Assembly (NCBI GenBank): GCA_946616285.1
Contig: CAMOIT010000003.1
Coordinates: 1-55,018, forward strand
Reading direction: 5' to 3'
Source: an uncultured Bacteroidales bacterium
GTDB lineage: Bacteria > Bacteroidota > Bacteroidia > Bacteroidales > UBA932
DNA length: 55,018 nucleotides
Below are positions 16,305-25,046 of the stretch, in pieces. A program made the translations under genes and the position numbers. Below the pieces are notes generated by a model. The model made no database searches, had not been told where the DNA came from, and was given only the letters and a program-made list of their open reading frames with translations. The first letter of the stretch is position 1, and every line of letters starts with the position of its first letter.

Positions 16305-17270
16305 ATGATTGCAGACAGCATTATCGACAGCACTATCCGGGACATTTTCGGCAATATTGCTTTCCAGGCGCAGCCCGAAGGCCTGTACGACCCCTTGCGT
16401 TACATGATTTCCATTGGTGGCAAACGCATCAGGCCGCGGCTCTGCCTTACAACGTACGGGATATATAAGAATAGTTTGGGCCCGGAGATTCTGGAACCCG
16501 CTGCCGGTCTGGAGGTGTTCCATACCTTCACCCTGATTCACGACGATATCATGGACCACAGCCCCCTCCGCAGAGGCCACGACACAGTATGGAAAAAGTG
16601 GTCGGAGGATACTGCCATCCTTAGCGGTGACGTGATGTGCATAGATGCGTATAAACGCATAGCGCAGGCACCCGCAAGCGTGCTTCCGGAAGTGCTGCAT
16701 CTTTTTTCCAAAACTGCATCAGAGGTGTGTGACGGGCAGCAGATGGATATGGAATTCGAGGACCGCGACATGGTATCCATGGATGAATACATGCAGATGA
16801 TCGGTCTGAAGACCGGCGTTCTGCTGGCTTGTTCCTCTGCTTTGGGCGCAATTATCGGCGGGGCAGATCCCCAAGCCCGCAAGTGCCTCTACGATTACGG
16901 CTATTTGCTTGGCCTGGCGTTCCAGGTGGCCGATGACTATCTTGATGCTTACGGAGACGAAAAGGTTTTCGGCAAGCCGATTGGCGGAGACATAGTGAAT
17001 GGCAAAAAGTCATGGCTAACAGTCCGGGCTTACGAAAAGGGCGCCGAAGGGCTTCTGGAGGCGTTTTCAGCCCATGATATTGCCCCGGAAGAAAAGATTG
17101 CAGCCGTCAAGCGCATTTACGATTCCGTCGGCATTGTCGATGAAGCCCGCGCCGAAATCCATCGGCTCAGCGAAAAAGCAATCGCGAAGGCCGCCGAAGC
17201 CGGAATCGACGCCGCAGCCCTTTCCCAACTTGCAGATTTTGCACATTCCCTGCTTGGCAGAAGTTATTGA
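16305..17270 (+). CDS. Polyprenyl diphosphate synthase (trans-isoprenyl transferase)
   Basis: This all-alpha enzyme condenses isopentenyl diphosphate onto an allylic primer. The 321-residue protein has GGKRIRPRL, the first Asp-rich motif HDDIMDHSPLRRG (DDxxD at 80-84) and the second QVADDYLDAYGD (210-214), both intact. The chain length of the product cannot be read from sequence alone; geranylgeranyl or longer (quinone side chain) are both possible. The next gene begins six bases after the stop. The pair is bracketed by the inverted TTTACACAAAAA repeats. Confidence 0.9.
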   Translation: MIADSIIDSTIRDIFGNIAFQAQPEGLYDPLRYMISIGGKRIRPRLCLTTYGIYKNSLGPEILEPAAGLEVFHTFTLIHDDIMDHSPLRRGHDTVWKKWSEDTAILSGDVMCIDAYKRIAQAPASVLPEVLHLFSKTASEVCDGQQMDMEFEDRDMVSMDEYMQMIGLKTGVLLACSSALGAIIGGADPQARKCLYDYGYLLGLAFQVADDYLDAYGDEKVFGKPIGGDIVNGKKSWLTVRAYEKGAEGLLEAFSAHDIAPEEKIAAVKRIYDSVGIVDEARAEIHRLSEKAIAKAAEAGIDAAALSQLADFAHSLLGRSY

Positions 17271-17275
17271 TACTT

Positions 17276-18439
17276 ATGAAAGTCGGACTTTTCATTGACA
17301 CCTGGTACCCGATGGTTGACGGGGTAATTAAGGTGGTTGACAACTACGCCCGTCGCCTGGTGAAATACTGTGATGTGGTAGTGTTTGCACCAGAGACCCG
17401 CGGATACAAAAAGGAAGACGACGATGCTCTCCCGTATAAGGTTATACGCTGCTCGTCCATTCCAATCATAGGCAACGATTACGACTTCCCAACCCCTGTT
17501 CTGGATCCGGTTTTCGAAGCCAAGGTGGTGCTGAGCGGTATCGACATAGTACATATCCACTCTCCCTTCACCGTAAGCATGGCGGGTGTGCTGTATGCAA
17601 AGCTGAATAAGCTCCCTGTAGTTGCAACGCTGCACAGCCAGTACCGGCAGGATTTTGAGAAGCCGATCAAGTTCAAGCCCGCGGTGGATGTCGCTATGGA
17701 CGGCATAATGAGGGTGTTCAACGCCTGCGACGAATGCTGGGCCGTGAACTCCGGCATCAAGGAACTGTATCAGAAGGAATACGGCCTCACCGCTCCCTGC
17801 AAGGTGCGACTGAATGCCACGGACCACAAGCCGGTTGCAGATCCTTTAGCCGCCGCCCGCGAGGTGAATGAAGCATACGGGATCCCCGCAGATGCAACCG
17901 TGCTACTGTTTGTTGGCCGGATCAATTTCATCAAGAACATAGACTTCACCGTGCGCGCACTTGCAAGAGCCAAAGAGCTTGGCCTGAAGAACTTCCGCAT
18001 GCTGTTTGTGGGCAAGGGCCAGGACGAGGATAAGCTTGAGGAACTGGTTTCCCAGATGGGCTTGAAGGATGAAGTGGTGATGTGCGGCCTTGTGTCCGGC
18101 AAGGAAATGCTGGAAAAACTCTATTCCCGCGCCAAGCTGTTCCTGTTCCCTTCGCTCTACGATGCCAACTCCCTTGTTCAGATAGAAGCTGCCTGCCAGG
18201 GCACTCCGGCCGTGTTTTTGGAAGGCGCAAAGACTGCCGCCACAGTTACACCCGGCGTCAATGGCCTGGTAGTTTCCCCCGCAACAGAGGATGCCTATGC
18301 TCGCGCTGTGATGGATATACTCTCAGATTCTGAAGCCTACTCCAAGTTGTCGGAAGCCGCCCGCCGCGACCTCTACCTCAATTGGGACGACGTGGTCCGC
18401 GATGTCTACGCCGACTACTGCCGGTTTGTGGGGAAATAA
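17276..18439 (+). CDS. GT4-family glycosyltransferase (GT-B fold)
   Basis: The 387-residue cytoplasmic enzyme has the N-terminal acceptor domain (VGLFIDTWYPMVDGVIKVVD, DIVHIHSPFTVSMAG, VATLHSQYRQDF) and the C-terminal donor domain (VLLFVGRINFIKNIDF, VGKGQDEDKLEELV, FPSLYDANSLVQIEAACQGT with the E-x7-E-like region). It resembles glycolipid-forming GT4 enzymes such as diacylglycerol glucosyltransferases and PimB-like proteins. ATG 17276 is used; a TTG at 17267 overlaps the upstream stop. With the polyprenyl synthase as partner, a lipid-linked sugar acceptor is possible but unproven. Confidence 0.85.
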   Translation: MKVGLFIDTWYPMVDGVIKVVDNYARRLVKYCDVVVFAPETRGYKKEDDDALPYKVIRCSSIPIIGNDYDFPTPVLDPVFEAKVVLSGIDIVHIHSPFTVSMAGVLYAKLNKLPVVATLHSQYRQDFEKPIKFKPAVDVAMDGIMRVFNACDECWAVNSGIKELYQKEYGLTAPCKVRLNATDHKPVADPLAAAREVNEAYGIPADATVLLFVGRINFIKNIDFTVRALARAKELGLKNFRMLFVGKGQDEDKLEELVSQMGLKDEVVMCGLVSGKEMLEKLYSRAKLFLFPSLYDANSLVQIEAACQGTPAVFLEGAKTAATVTPGVNGLVVSPATEDAYARAVMDILSDSEAYSKLSEAARRDLYLNWDDVVRDVYADYCRFVGK

Positions 18440-18481
18440 TCATTATCTCCCGACATGATAAAAATCCTGTTCAACCAGATA

Positions 18482-18583
18482 GGACACGCTATTTACACAA
18501 AAACGCCCCATTTCGTGTAATCAGCGTGACCGAGGAAACGGCATTTACTCAAAAATGGCCGTTTTTGTGTAATCAGCGTGACC
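18482..18583 (-). repeat. 100-bp palindromic TTTACACAAAAA repeat, right copy
   Basis: It begins GGACACGCTATTTACACAAA and is the inverted counterpart of 16114-16214. The internal hairpins ACACAAAAACGCCCC... and CAAAAATGGCCGTTTTTGTG are retained, while the outer right arm has diverged to AATCAGCGTGACC. It lies between the convergent glycosyltransferase and rnr genes. Confidence 0.85.
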
Positions 18584-18596
18584 GAGGCCGCACGGT

Positions 18597-20624
18597 CTAT
18601 TCCTCCACCAGCTCGTAGTCCAGGAGTTTCTGCTCCAGGGAGGTGGATTTAACGCGGATGCGGAGGCGGTCGCCAAGGCGGATGGAGCGATGGGTGCGGC
18701 GACCCACTGCACGGTAGTGGTCTTCGTCGAAGGAGAAGAAGTCCGAACGGATGGTGCGGTATGGAACCATGCCCTCGATACGTGTGGGCTCTATCTCCAC
18801 ATAAATACCCCATTCGGTAACGCCGGAGACCTGGCCGTCGAATTCCTGACCGATCTTGTCCTGCATGTATTCCACCAGCTTGTACTTGATACTTTCGCGC
18901 TCGGCTTCGGCGGCTATCACTTCCCGTTCCGAAGCGTGCTTGCACTGGGCGGAATAGTAATCCGTACTCTGGGAAGGCGCTCCGTCAAGGTACATGGACA
19001 GGAGCCTGTGCACCATCATATCCGGATACCGGCGTATGGGCGATGTGAAGTGCGTATAAAAACGGAAGGCAAGACCATAATGACCGATATTGTCCGTGCT
19101 GTAGCATGCCTTGGCCATGGAACGGAGGGCCAGGATCTGGATTGCAGCCAGCTCCGGACGGCCCGAAGCATCGATCATGAGCTTGTTCAGGGTCTTGGAA
19201 AGATCCTTGCCGCCTTCGACAGGCCCGACTTTATATCCGAAGTGCCCGGCGAAGTCCCGGAGCCCGGCAAGCTTCTCAAGATTGGGCTCGTCGTGAACGC
19301 GGTAAACGAAAGTCTTCGCTTTAGCCGAAACCCTGCCGTTCATCTTCCCGCCGGTTGCCACAAATTCGGCCACTGAACGATTTGCGAGCAGCATGAACTC
19401 CTCAATGAGCCAGTTGGCTTCACGGGATAACTTCTGATGAACCCCTATCGGTTTTCCGGCAGCATCCACATCCACCTTCATCTCGGGCCGGTCGAAATTC
19501 ACAGCGCCTGCCGCAAAACGCTTCTTGCGGAACTTCAAAGCAAGGCCGTTAAGCACAAGCACCGCCTCCTTCACTTCAAGAGGAACGATACCACACTCGC
19601 TGCCCTGGCCAAACTCCTGCTCAAGAGCAGAAGGCCCGGCATCGATTATGGCCTGTGCAAGGTCGTAGTCGAACCTGTAGTCCGAAATAATATTCGTCCT
19701 GCCAAGCCAGGTATCAAGCACCTTCCCGTCGGCGGAAATCTCAAATACGGCCGAAAAAGTAAGTTTTTCCTCGCTGGGTCTGAGCGAACAAAGCTTATTG
19801 GAAAGCTTTTCCGGCAGCATGGGAACCGTCCTGTCCACAAGATAGACGGACGTTCCGCGTGCCTGCGCCTCTTTGTCAACCGGAGAATCCGGCTTCACAT
19901 AGTAAGTGACATCGGCAATGTGAACGCCAACCTCGTAATTTCCGCTTTCCAGTTTGCGGAAGCTTATGGCATCGTCGTAGTCCTTGGCATCGGCCGGGTC
20001 GATTGTAAAGGTAAGCACCTTCCGGAAGTCCCGCCTGTGAGCGCGGTCCTTGTCCGTAATCACGTCCGGAATACCGTCGGCGGCGTTTTCCACATTCTTT
20101 TCGAAGCGGTAAGGCAGACCGAATTCGGCAAGGATTGCATGCATTTCGGTCTCGTTCTCACCCGGCATGCCAAGGATGTCGACCACATGCCCGTGGGGAC
20201 CGGCCTCTCCCCTGTCCCAGCCGTCCACTACGGCCGCAACTTTCATACCCTTCTTGCCGCCTTTAGGCACTGGAACGGATATGTCGTATGGCATGGTCTT
20301 GGAGCTCATGAGCACCCAGGCCTGTTTGCCAACGATATGCAGAATCCCGACGAAAGGACGGTCCGAACGTTTCAGAATGGCTATTATTTCCCCACTGCGA
20401 CGCTTGTTGCGGACGTTCTTTTCCTGAGTCACCGCAACCCGTACGGTATCCCCGTGAAGGGCACCGCGGGTTTTGGTGGCTTTCACAAAAACGTCTTCCT
20501 CCTCTCCGCCGATGCGCACAAAGACAAAACCCTCGCGCGACATCAGGACCTTTCCCTCGAATTCGGGAACGATTCTGGGCTTTTTATGATTCTTCCTGTT
20601 CGGACTGTTCTTCCTGCGGGACAT
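18597..20624 (-). CDS. rnr: Ribonuclease R (RNase II/VacB family)
   Basis: This is a 3'-5' exoribonuclease for structured RNA. The 675-residue protein has a basic N-terminus (MSRRKNSPNRKNHKKPR), cold-shock domains, an RNB catalytic domain (FTIDPADAKDYDDAISFRKL with the metal-binding Asp cluster near residues 214-222; VHIADVTYYV; DRTVPMLPEKLSNKLCSL) and a C-terminal S1 domain (FDGQVSGVTEWGIYVEIEPT). Unusually, it starts three bases after the stop of the Big_2 lipoprotein gene, so it appears to be the last gene of a minus-strand unit of secreted proteins; an internal promoter cannot be excluded. Confidence 0.95.
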   Translation of the reverse strand: MSRRKNSPNRKNHKKPRIVPEFEGKVLMSREGFVFVRIGGEEEDVFVKATKTRGALHGDTVRVAVTQEKNVRNKRRSGEIIAILKRSDRPFVGILHIVGKQAWVLMSSKTMPYDISVPVPKGGKKGMKVAAVVDGWDRGEAGPHGHVVDILGMPGENETEMHAILAEFGLPYRFEKNVENAADGIPDVITDKDRAHRRDFRKVLTFTIDPADAKDYDDAISFRKLESGNYEVGVHIADVTYYVKPDSPVDKEAQARGTSVYLVDRTVPMLPEKLSNKLCSLRPSEEKLTFSAVFEISADGKVLDTWLGRTNIISDYRFDYDLAQAIIDAGPSALEQEFGQGSECGIVPLEVKEAVLVLNGLALKFRKKRFAAGAVNFDRPEMKVDVDAAGKPIGVHQKLSREANWLIEEFMLLANRSVAEFVATGGKMNGRVSAKAKTFVYRVHDEPNLEKLAGLRDFAGHFGYKVGPVEGGKDLSKTLNKLMIDASGRPELAAIQILALRSMAKACYSTDNIGHYGLAFRFYTHFTSPIRRYPDMMVHRLLSMYLDGAPSQSTDYYSAQCKHASEREVIAAEAERESIKYKLVEYMQDKIGQEFDGQVSGVTEWGIYVEIEPTRIEGMVPYRTIRSDFFSFDEDHYRAVGRRTHRSIRLGDRLRIRVKSTSLEQKLLDYELVEE

Positions 20625-20627
20625 ACG

Positions 20628-23204
20628 CTACCACTCCCCTTCCTTATCGCCGAAGCCTTCAGTATTGCTCTGCTTTTCAGTTACAGTTATGGTGCAGGTG
20701 TCGGTAATGCCATCCGCTTCGGCAGTGACAACGGCGGTTCCGGGCTTAAGGCCAGTGACTTCGCCCGAGTAACTCACGCTGATTACAGAACTGTCGGAGA
20801 CCGTCCACTTGGCCGATTTGGTGGTTGCGTCCTCGGGGCCGATGGTGGCGTGAAGCGTAACGCTCTTGCCTTCCTCAATGGTTGCCGAATGCTGGTCAAG
20901 AGTCAGTGACTCCACGGGGACATACACTTCCACTTTGCACTGGGCGGTAATCGATCCGGAGGATGCCTTTATAACGGCATTACCCGAACTCACGGCAGTA
21001 ATCTTTCCGTTTGCATCCACCTTGGCTACGGAGGAATTGGAAGTACTCCATACAACGGTGGGATCGTCGGCATCAGCAGGATTGACGGTGGCGACAAGAG
21101 TGTAAGTCTCACCTCTCTTAAGCTTAAGTGAGGACTCGCTGAGCGTGATTTCCGTAACAGGAGCATTGACCTCAACGTTGCAGCTTGCAGTATGGCCGGA
21201 AGCGTTTGCCGTGATTACGGCCTTACCCTTCTTGATTGCGGTAACCACGCCCTTGTCAGATACGCTTGCGACCGAAGCGTCCGAGCTGGACCATACGATG
21301 CTCTTATCGGAGGCATCGGCAGGAGTGACGGTGGCCTTGAGCGTGGCTGTATTGCCGCGACCTATCACCAGTGAAGTCTTGTCAAGGGAAATACCCTCCA
21401 CGGGCATCGTTACAGTCACGGTGCACTGTGCCGACACATTGCCGGAACGCACCGTAATTCGTGCCTGGCCCTTGCCTACGCCGCGGACGGTGCCGTTGGA
21501 GTCAACTGTGGCGACATTCTTGTTGGAAGTGCTCCAGGACACAGATTTGTCGGTAGCGTCCTCGGGGCCTACCGTTGCGGTAAGGGTGATTTCCTCGCCG
21601 CGGGCGATCTCGCAGGTCTCCGGGCTAAGAGTTATTGTCTCAACCGGGGCTATGACCGTAACTTCGCAGGTGGCGGTGATTTTGTCGGCCTTGGCCGAAA
21701 TCACGGCCTTGCCGCCCTTCAGGGCCGATACCTTGCCGGATTCGTTCACGCTTGCTACGGAAGGATCCGAACTTGTCCAGGTGACAGTCTTGTCCGTTGC
21801 GTTATAAGGCATGACCGTAGCGACGAGGACAAAGCTTGCACCCTTGTTCAGGCTTGCAGTGCTCTTGTTAAGGGTCACGGAGGTCACATGGATGGACTTT
21901 TCCTTTACGGTAACTGCGCAGGTGGCAGTGTGGCCGGAAGCCTTCACGGTAATGGTAGCCGTGCCAATCTTCAGGGCCGAAAGATTACCGTCTTTGTCTA
22001 CCTTAACGACCGAACTACTGGAGCTTGACCAGCTTACGCTCTTGTCAGTGGCATCCTCAGGAAGCACTTTCGCAACAAGAACAGCATTTTCTTCGACTTC
22101 CAGGGTAATGCTTGAAGGGTCAATCTCCACGCCCTCAACGGGAACTGTTACTGTGACGTCGCAGGTTGCGGTAATGTCACCAGCTTTGGCCGAAATAACA
22201 GCCGAGCCGCCGCCAGTTGCGGTAACCTTGCCGGATGCATCCACGGATGCGACTGCCTCGTCCGAGCAGGTCCAAGTCACCGAAGGTTCGGAGGCGTCGG
22301 AGGGCAAAACGGTAGCTACAAGAGTAGCGTTTTCGCCTTTCACAAGGTCCAGGGAAGTCTTGTCAAGCGTAACGGAACTAACCTGAACGAACTTTTTCTC
22401 TACGGTAACCTTACATACTGCTGAAACCTCGCCCGCCGAAACCGTAATATCGGCCTGACCGGGCTTCAGAGCAGTCAGAAGACCGTCTTCCACCTTTACC
22501 ACATCTGGAGCGGAACTCTCCCATGTAAGGGTTTTATCGGTGCTGTCCTCGGGATAAACAGTAGCTGTAAGCTCAAAAGACTGCTCCTCCACAATGACAA
22601 GAGCGGTCTTGTTCAGACTGATGGACTGGGCCGGAATTACCACGATAACCTCACAGCTGGCCGAGACATCGCCCGCCTTTGCGCTAATCACGGCAGTACC
22701 GGCGGCCAGGGCGCTGACATTGCCAGAGTTGTCCACCGTTGCGACAGCATTGTCGGAGCTTGTCCATGTGACGGTCTTGTCGCTTGCATCGTCAGGGCCC
22801 ACAGTGGCAGTGATTTTTTCCGTTTCGCCCTTCACAATCTGGAAAGGACTCTCTTTATCCAGAGTTACCGACGTGACAGGGATAAACTTGGTGGAAACAG
22901 TAACGGTGCAGGTTCCGGTAATACCGTCGGCCAGGGCCGAAATAACAGCAGTACCTTCGGCCACACCAGTTACCACGCCGCTTGACGAAACCGTTGCGAC
23001 GGAGGTCATGGACGATGACCACTTTACATTCTTGTCGGCTGCATTGTCGGGGGTCACAACGGCCGAGAGAGGGCTGCTGTCGCCCACATAGATTGCCAGT
23101 GTAGCAGGCGAAACTTTCACCGAACTCACTTTAACCTCGCTTTCCTTGTTACAGGAAACAAGCAGGAGGGCAGCGCCTATAATTGCATAAAACAGTTTTT
23201 TCAT
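20628..23204 (-). CDS. Ten-repeat Big_2 (bacterial Ig-like) surface lipoprotein
   Basis: An 858-residue lipoprotein (MKKLFYAIIGAALLLVSCNK, Cys near 18) made almost entirely of ten tandem Ig-like domains of about 83 residues. Each opens with a V-T-L-D-K type strand (SSVKVSPATL, TSVTLDKESP, QSISLNKTAL, SSVTLDKTSL and so on), continues DATDKTVTWTSSDxxVA and closes with GxAVISAKAGxxxATCxVTV. The tail is short and charged (SNTEGFGDKEGEW). Such stalks display or anchor other proteins or bind surfaces. A strong Shine-Dalgarno (AGGAGGACAAGG) precedes the ATG. It sits between the C10 protease and rnr. Confidence 0.93.
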   Translation of the reverse strand: MKKLFYAIIGAALLLVSCNKESEVKVSSVKVSPATLAIYVGDSSPLSAVVTPDNAADKNVKWSSSMTSVATVSSSGVVTGVAEGTAVISALADGITGTCTVTVSTKFIPVTSVTLDKESPFQIVKGETEKITATVGPDDASDKTVTWTSSDNAVATVDNSGNVSALAAGTAVISAKAGDVSASCEVIVVIPAQSISLNKTALVIVEEQSFELTATVYPEDSTDKTLTWESSAPDVVKVEDGLLTALKPGQADITVSAGEVSAVCKVTVEKKFVQVSSVTLDKTSLDLVKGENATLVATVLPSDASEPSVTWTCSDEAVASVDASGKVTATGGGSAVISAKAGDITATCDVTVTVPVEGVEIDPSSITLEVEENAVLVAKVLPEDATDKSVSWSSSSSSVVKVDKDGNLSALKIGTATITVKASGHTATCAVTVKEKSIHVTSVTLNKSTASLNKGASFVLVATVMPYNATDKTVTWTSSDPSVASVNESGKVSALKGGKAVISAKADKITATCEVTVIAPVETITLSPETCEIARGEEITLTATVGPEDATDKSVSWSTSNKNVATVDSNGTVRGVGKGQARITVRSGNVSAQCTVTVTMPVEGISLDKTSLVIGRGNTATLKATVTPADASDKSIVWSSSDASVASVSDKGVVTAIKKGKAVITANASGHTASCNVEVNAPVTEITLSESSLKLKRGETYTLVATVNPADADDPTVVWSTSNSSVAKVDANGKITAVSSGNAVIKASSGSITAQCKVEVYVPVESLTLDQHSATIEEGKSVTLHATIGPEDATTKSAKWTVSDSSVISVSYSGEVTGLKPGTAVVTAEADGITDTCTITVTEKQSNTEGFGDKEGEW

Positions 23205-23216
23205 ATCCTTGTCCTC

Positions 23217-25043
23217 CTACTTTACATTGATATATGCGGTGAGTTTTTCCTTCGAAGTCGTTACCTCGACTTTGTAACGCCCCGAATAAATGAGATCCTG
23301 GGAACCTGCCGACTGCTGATGCGTGTTTACACTCCCGTTGGGGCTTGTAATAGCCCATTGGGCATCGGTATAGCTGTAATTGCAGTTTTTGAGCAGGAAC
23401 TGGAACTTATCATTAACCTTGTATGAATCTTTCACGACGATGAAGGCCGCGGGCATAAGGGGCCATTCGGCTATTATGGAACCGTTCTGTGTATAGACCA
23501 CAGGTATAACCTCTGTTTCTCCATCACGCACAAACACCACCCTCATGCAATCGCCGAAGCCCGGCGCATTCGCAAAAGTGAAGTCGATCTTAATCGAAGA
23601 AATGGAGTTCCCGGAGGCCAATGGACTGGATGAGAAGTTCTTGAGGAGCTCCTCCTGCAGAACTTCGCCGCCGCGGCTCACATGCTGCACCCAGGCTTTG
23701 CCGTTAAATGACTTGGCTCCAACATTAGCAATGTTCTTAACCGTAACGGATACAGATTCTCCTTTGGCCGGGGTACGGTCTCCGCTGCCAAGGCTGATTC
23801 CGCCGGCGTTCTCAAAACCAAGAGTGCCGGTATTATAATCGTAATGCTCGGCCGGATACAGGTTGATAAGGGCTTCAAGGTAGTCGTCGAAGGTGTACTG
23901 GGAATCTACATCCTGGGAGTATGCATGGTAATAGCCGTTGCAGTCGCCGCCCCAGCCCATGTTGAAATGGAATACGGTTTCGTCGTTGTAGGTGCCGTAA
24001 CCGTCCACGACGTATGCGTGGCCGGCGTCATTTCCCCAGCTGCCTACCGAATAGCCGCAGAACAGGAAGGCGCGCTTTTGGGCTTCGTCTTTAATTGCAT
24101 TTATCCATTTTTCACGAGTGGTATATGCCCCTTCACCCATGTAAATAATCTTCGCATCAGTGCTATAGCCCATGTATTTTGCCATCAGCCTGGGAATCTG
24201 ATTACTGTATGCACCGGTGCCGCCGTAACTTGAGCTGTTGAAGCCGGCCTGTACCATTACGCCAACGTCATAAACCAGATGAGCAAGGTTGGTCTTTACC
24301 GGATCCTTGGCATTGTAGAACTGGGTAGGTTTTTTGAGCTCTCTCATGCCATCCCAGTCATATTCCGTAGTGAGCTCGTACCCTTCAATCTTGACGTTCT
24401 TATTGTTGCCGGATGTGTACGAATAGGACGGAAGGGTTCCCGATCCCTTTACCGGATAGCCGTGATGCACCATCACTTCTGACAGCGCCAGAGGCAGGCA
24501 GCCACAGATGGAACGGCTTCCCTGCCCGGAAACTGTAGGGCAAAGAAGGTTTGCAGGATCGGTCTGATTCCAGTTCACGGTGAAAAATTCTTCGTGCTTG
24601 TCGGTTACCTGGCTTGAGGGCAGGCCTCCCACCTTTGTATCCATAAAAGCATCCCATCCGGCCTGGACATAAGCCTTTTCTCTCTTGGTGGGGGTTCCCT
24701 TCATGATGGTGCGGCACTCGCGGGCGATGTGCTCCAGCCACCATTTAACGTTGTCCGGCATGTCTTCCACGACGAAATTGTTCTCGAAGGAGAAGCCCAG
24801 GACAGGCCTGACTTTATCGTCGGCTGCGACAATCACGAAACCGCCGTCCGGGTGTGTGACGATGTAGAAAGCGTCGTTCTCATATATGACCTTGAGGTCT
24901 TCCTCTCCGGCTTTGGTCATGGGCTTTTCGGGAGCCATGAACTTATACGCTACGTCCAGTGCTTTAGTGCGGGAAACGGGGCCGGCCGAAACGGCAAGTG
25001 TAAGGCCCAGAAGGGCGAAAATGCTTGTAAATATCTTCTTCAT
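23217..25043 (-). CDS. Secreted C10 (streptopain-type) cysteine peptidase
   Basis: The 608-residue protein has a signal peptide (MKKIFTSIFALLGLTLAVSA), an N-terminal propeptide/Spi-like region (SRTKALDVAYKFMAPEKPMT, GFVIVAADDKVRPVLGFS) and the catalytic domain: catalytic Cys about residue 182 (ICGCLPLALSEVMVHHGYP), catalytic His about 342 (AGHAYVVDGYG) and the FNMGWGGDCNGYY loop. The last ~200 residues are a beta-sandwich sorting or binding region (SVTVKNIANVGAKSFNGKA). The core TGC motif reads CGC here. Family members cleave host proteins; SpeB and PrtT are known examples. It lies between two surface lipoproteins in one tight unit. Confidence 0.92.
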   Translation of the reverse strand: MKKIFTSIFALLGLTLAVSAGPVSRTKALDVAYKFMAPEKPMTKAGEEDLKVIYENDAFYIVTHPDGGFVIVAADDKVRPVLGFSFENNFVVEDMPDNVKWWLEHIARECRTIMKGTPTKREKAYVQAGWDAFMDTKVGGLPSSQVTDKHEEFFTVNWNQTDPANLLCPTVSGQGSRSICGCLPLALSEVMVHHGYPVKGSGTLPSYSYTSGNNKNVKIEGYELTTEYDWDGMRELKKPTQFYNAKDPVKTNLAHLVYDVGVMVQAGFNSSSYGGTGAYSNQIPRLMAKYMGYSTDAKIIYMGEGAYTTREKWINAIKDEAQKRAFLFCGYSVGSWGNDAGHAYVVDGYGTYNDETVFHFNMGWGGDCNGYYHAYSQDVDSQYTFDDYLEALINLYPAEHYDYNTGTLGFENAGGISLGSGDRTPAKGESVSVTVKNIANVGAKSFNGKAWVQHVSRGGEVLQEELLKNFSSSPLASGNSISSIKIDFTFANAPGFGDCMRVVFVRDGETEVIPVVYTQNGSIIAEWPLMPAAFIVVKDSYKVNDKFQFLLKNCNYSYTDAQWAITSPNGSVNTHQQSAGSQDLIYSGRYKVEVTTSKEKLTAYINVK

Positions 25044-25046
25044 GGC

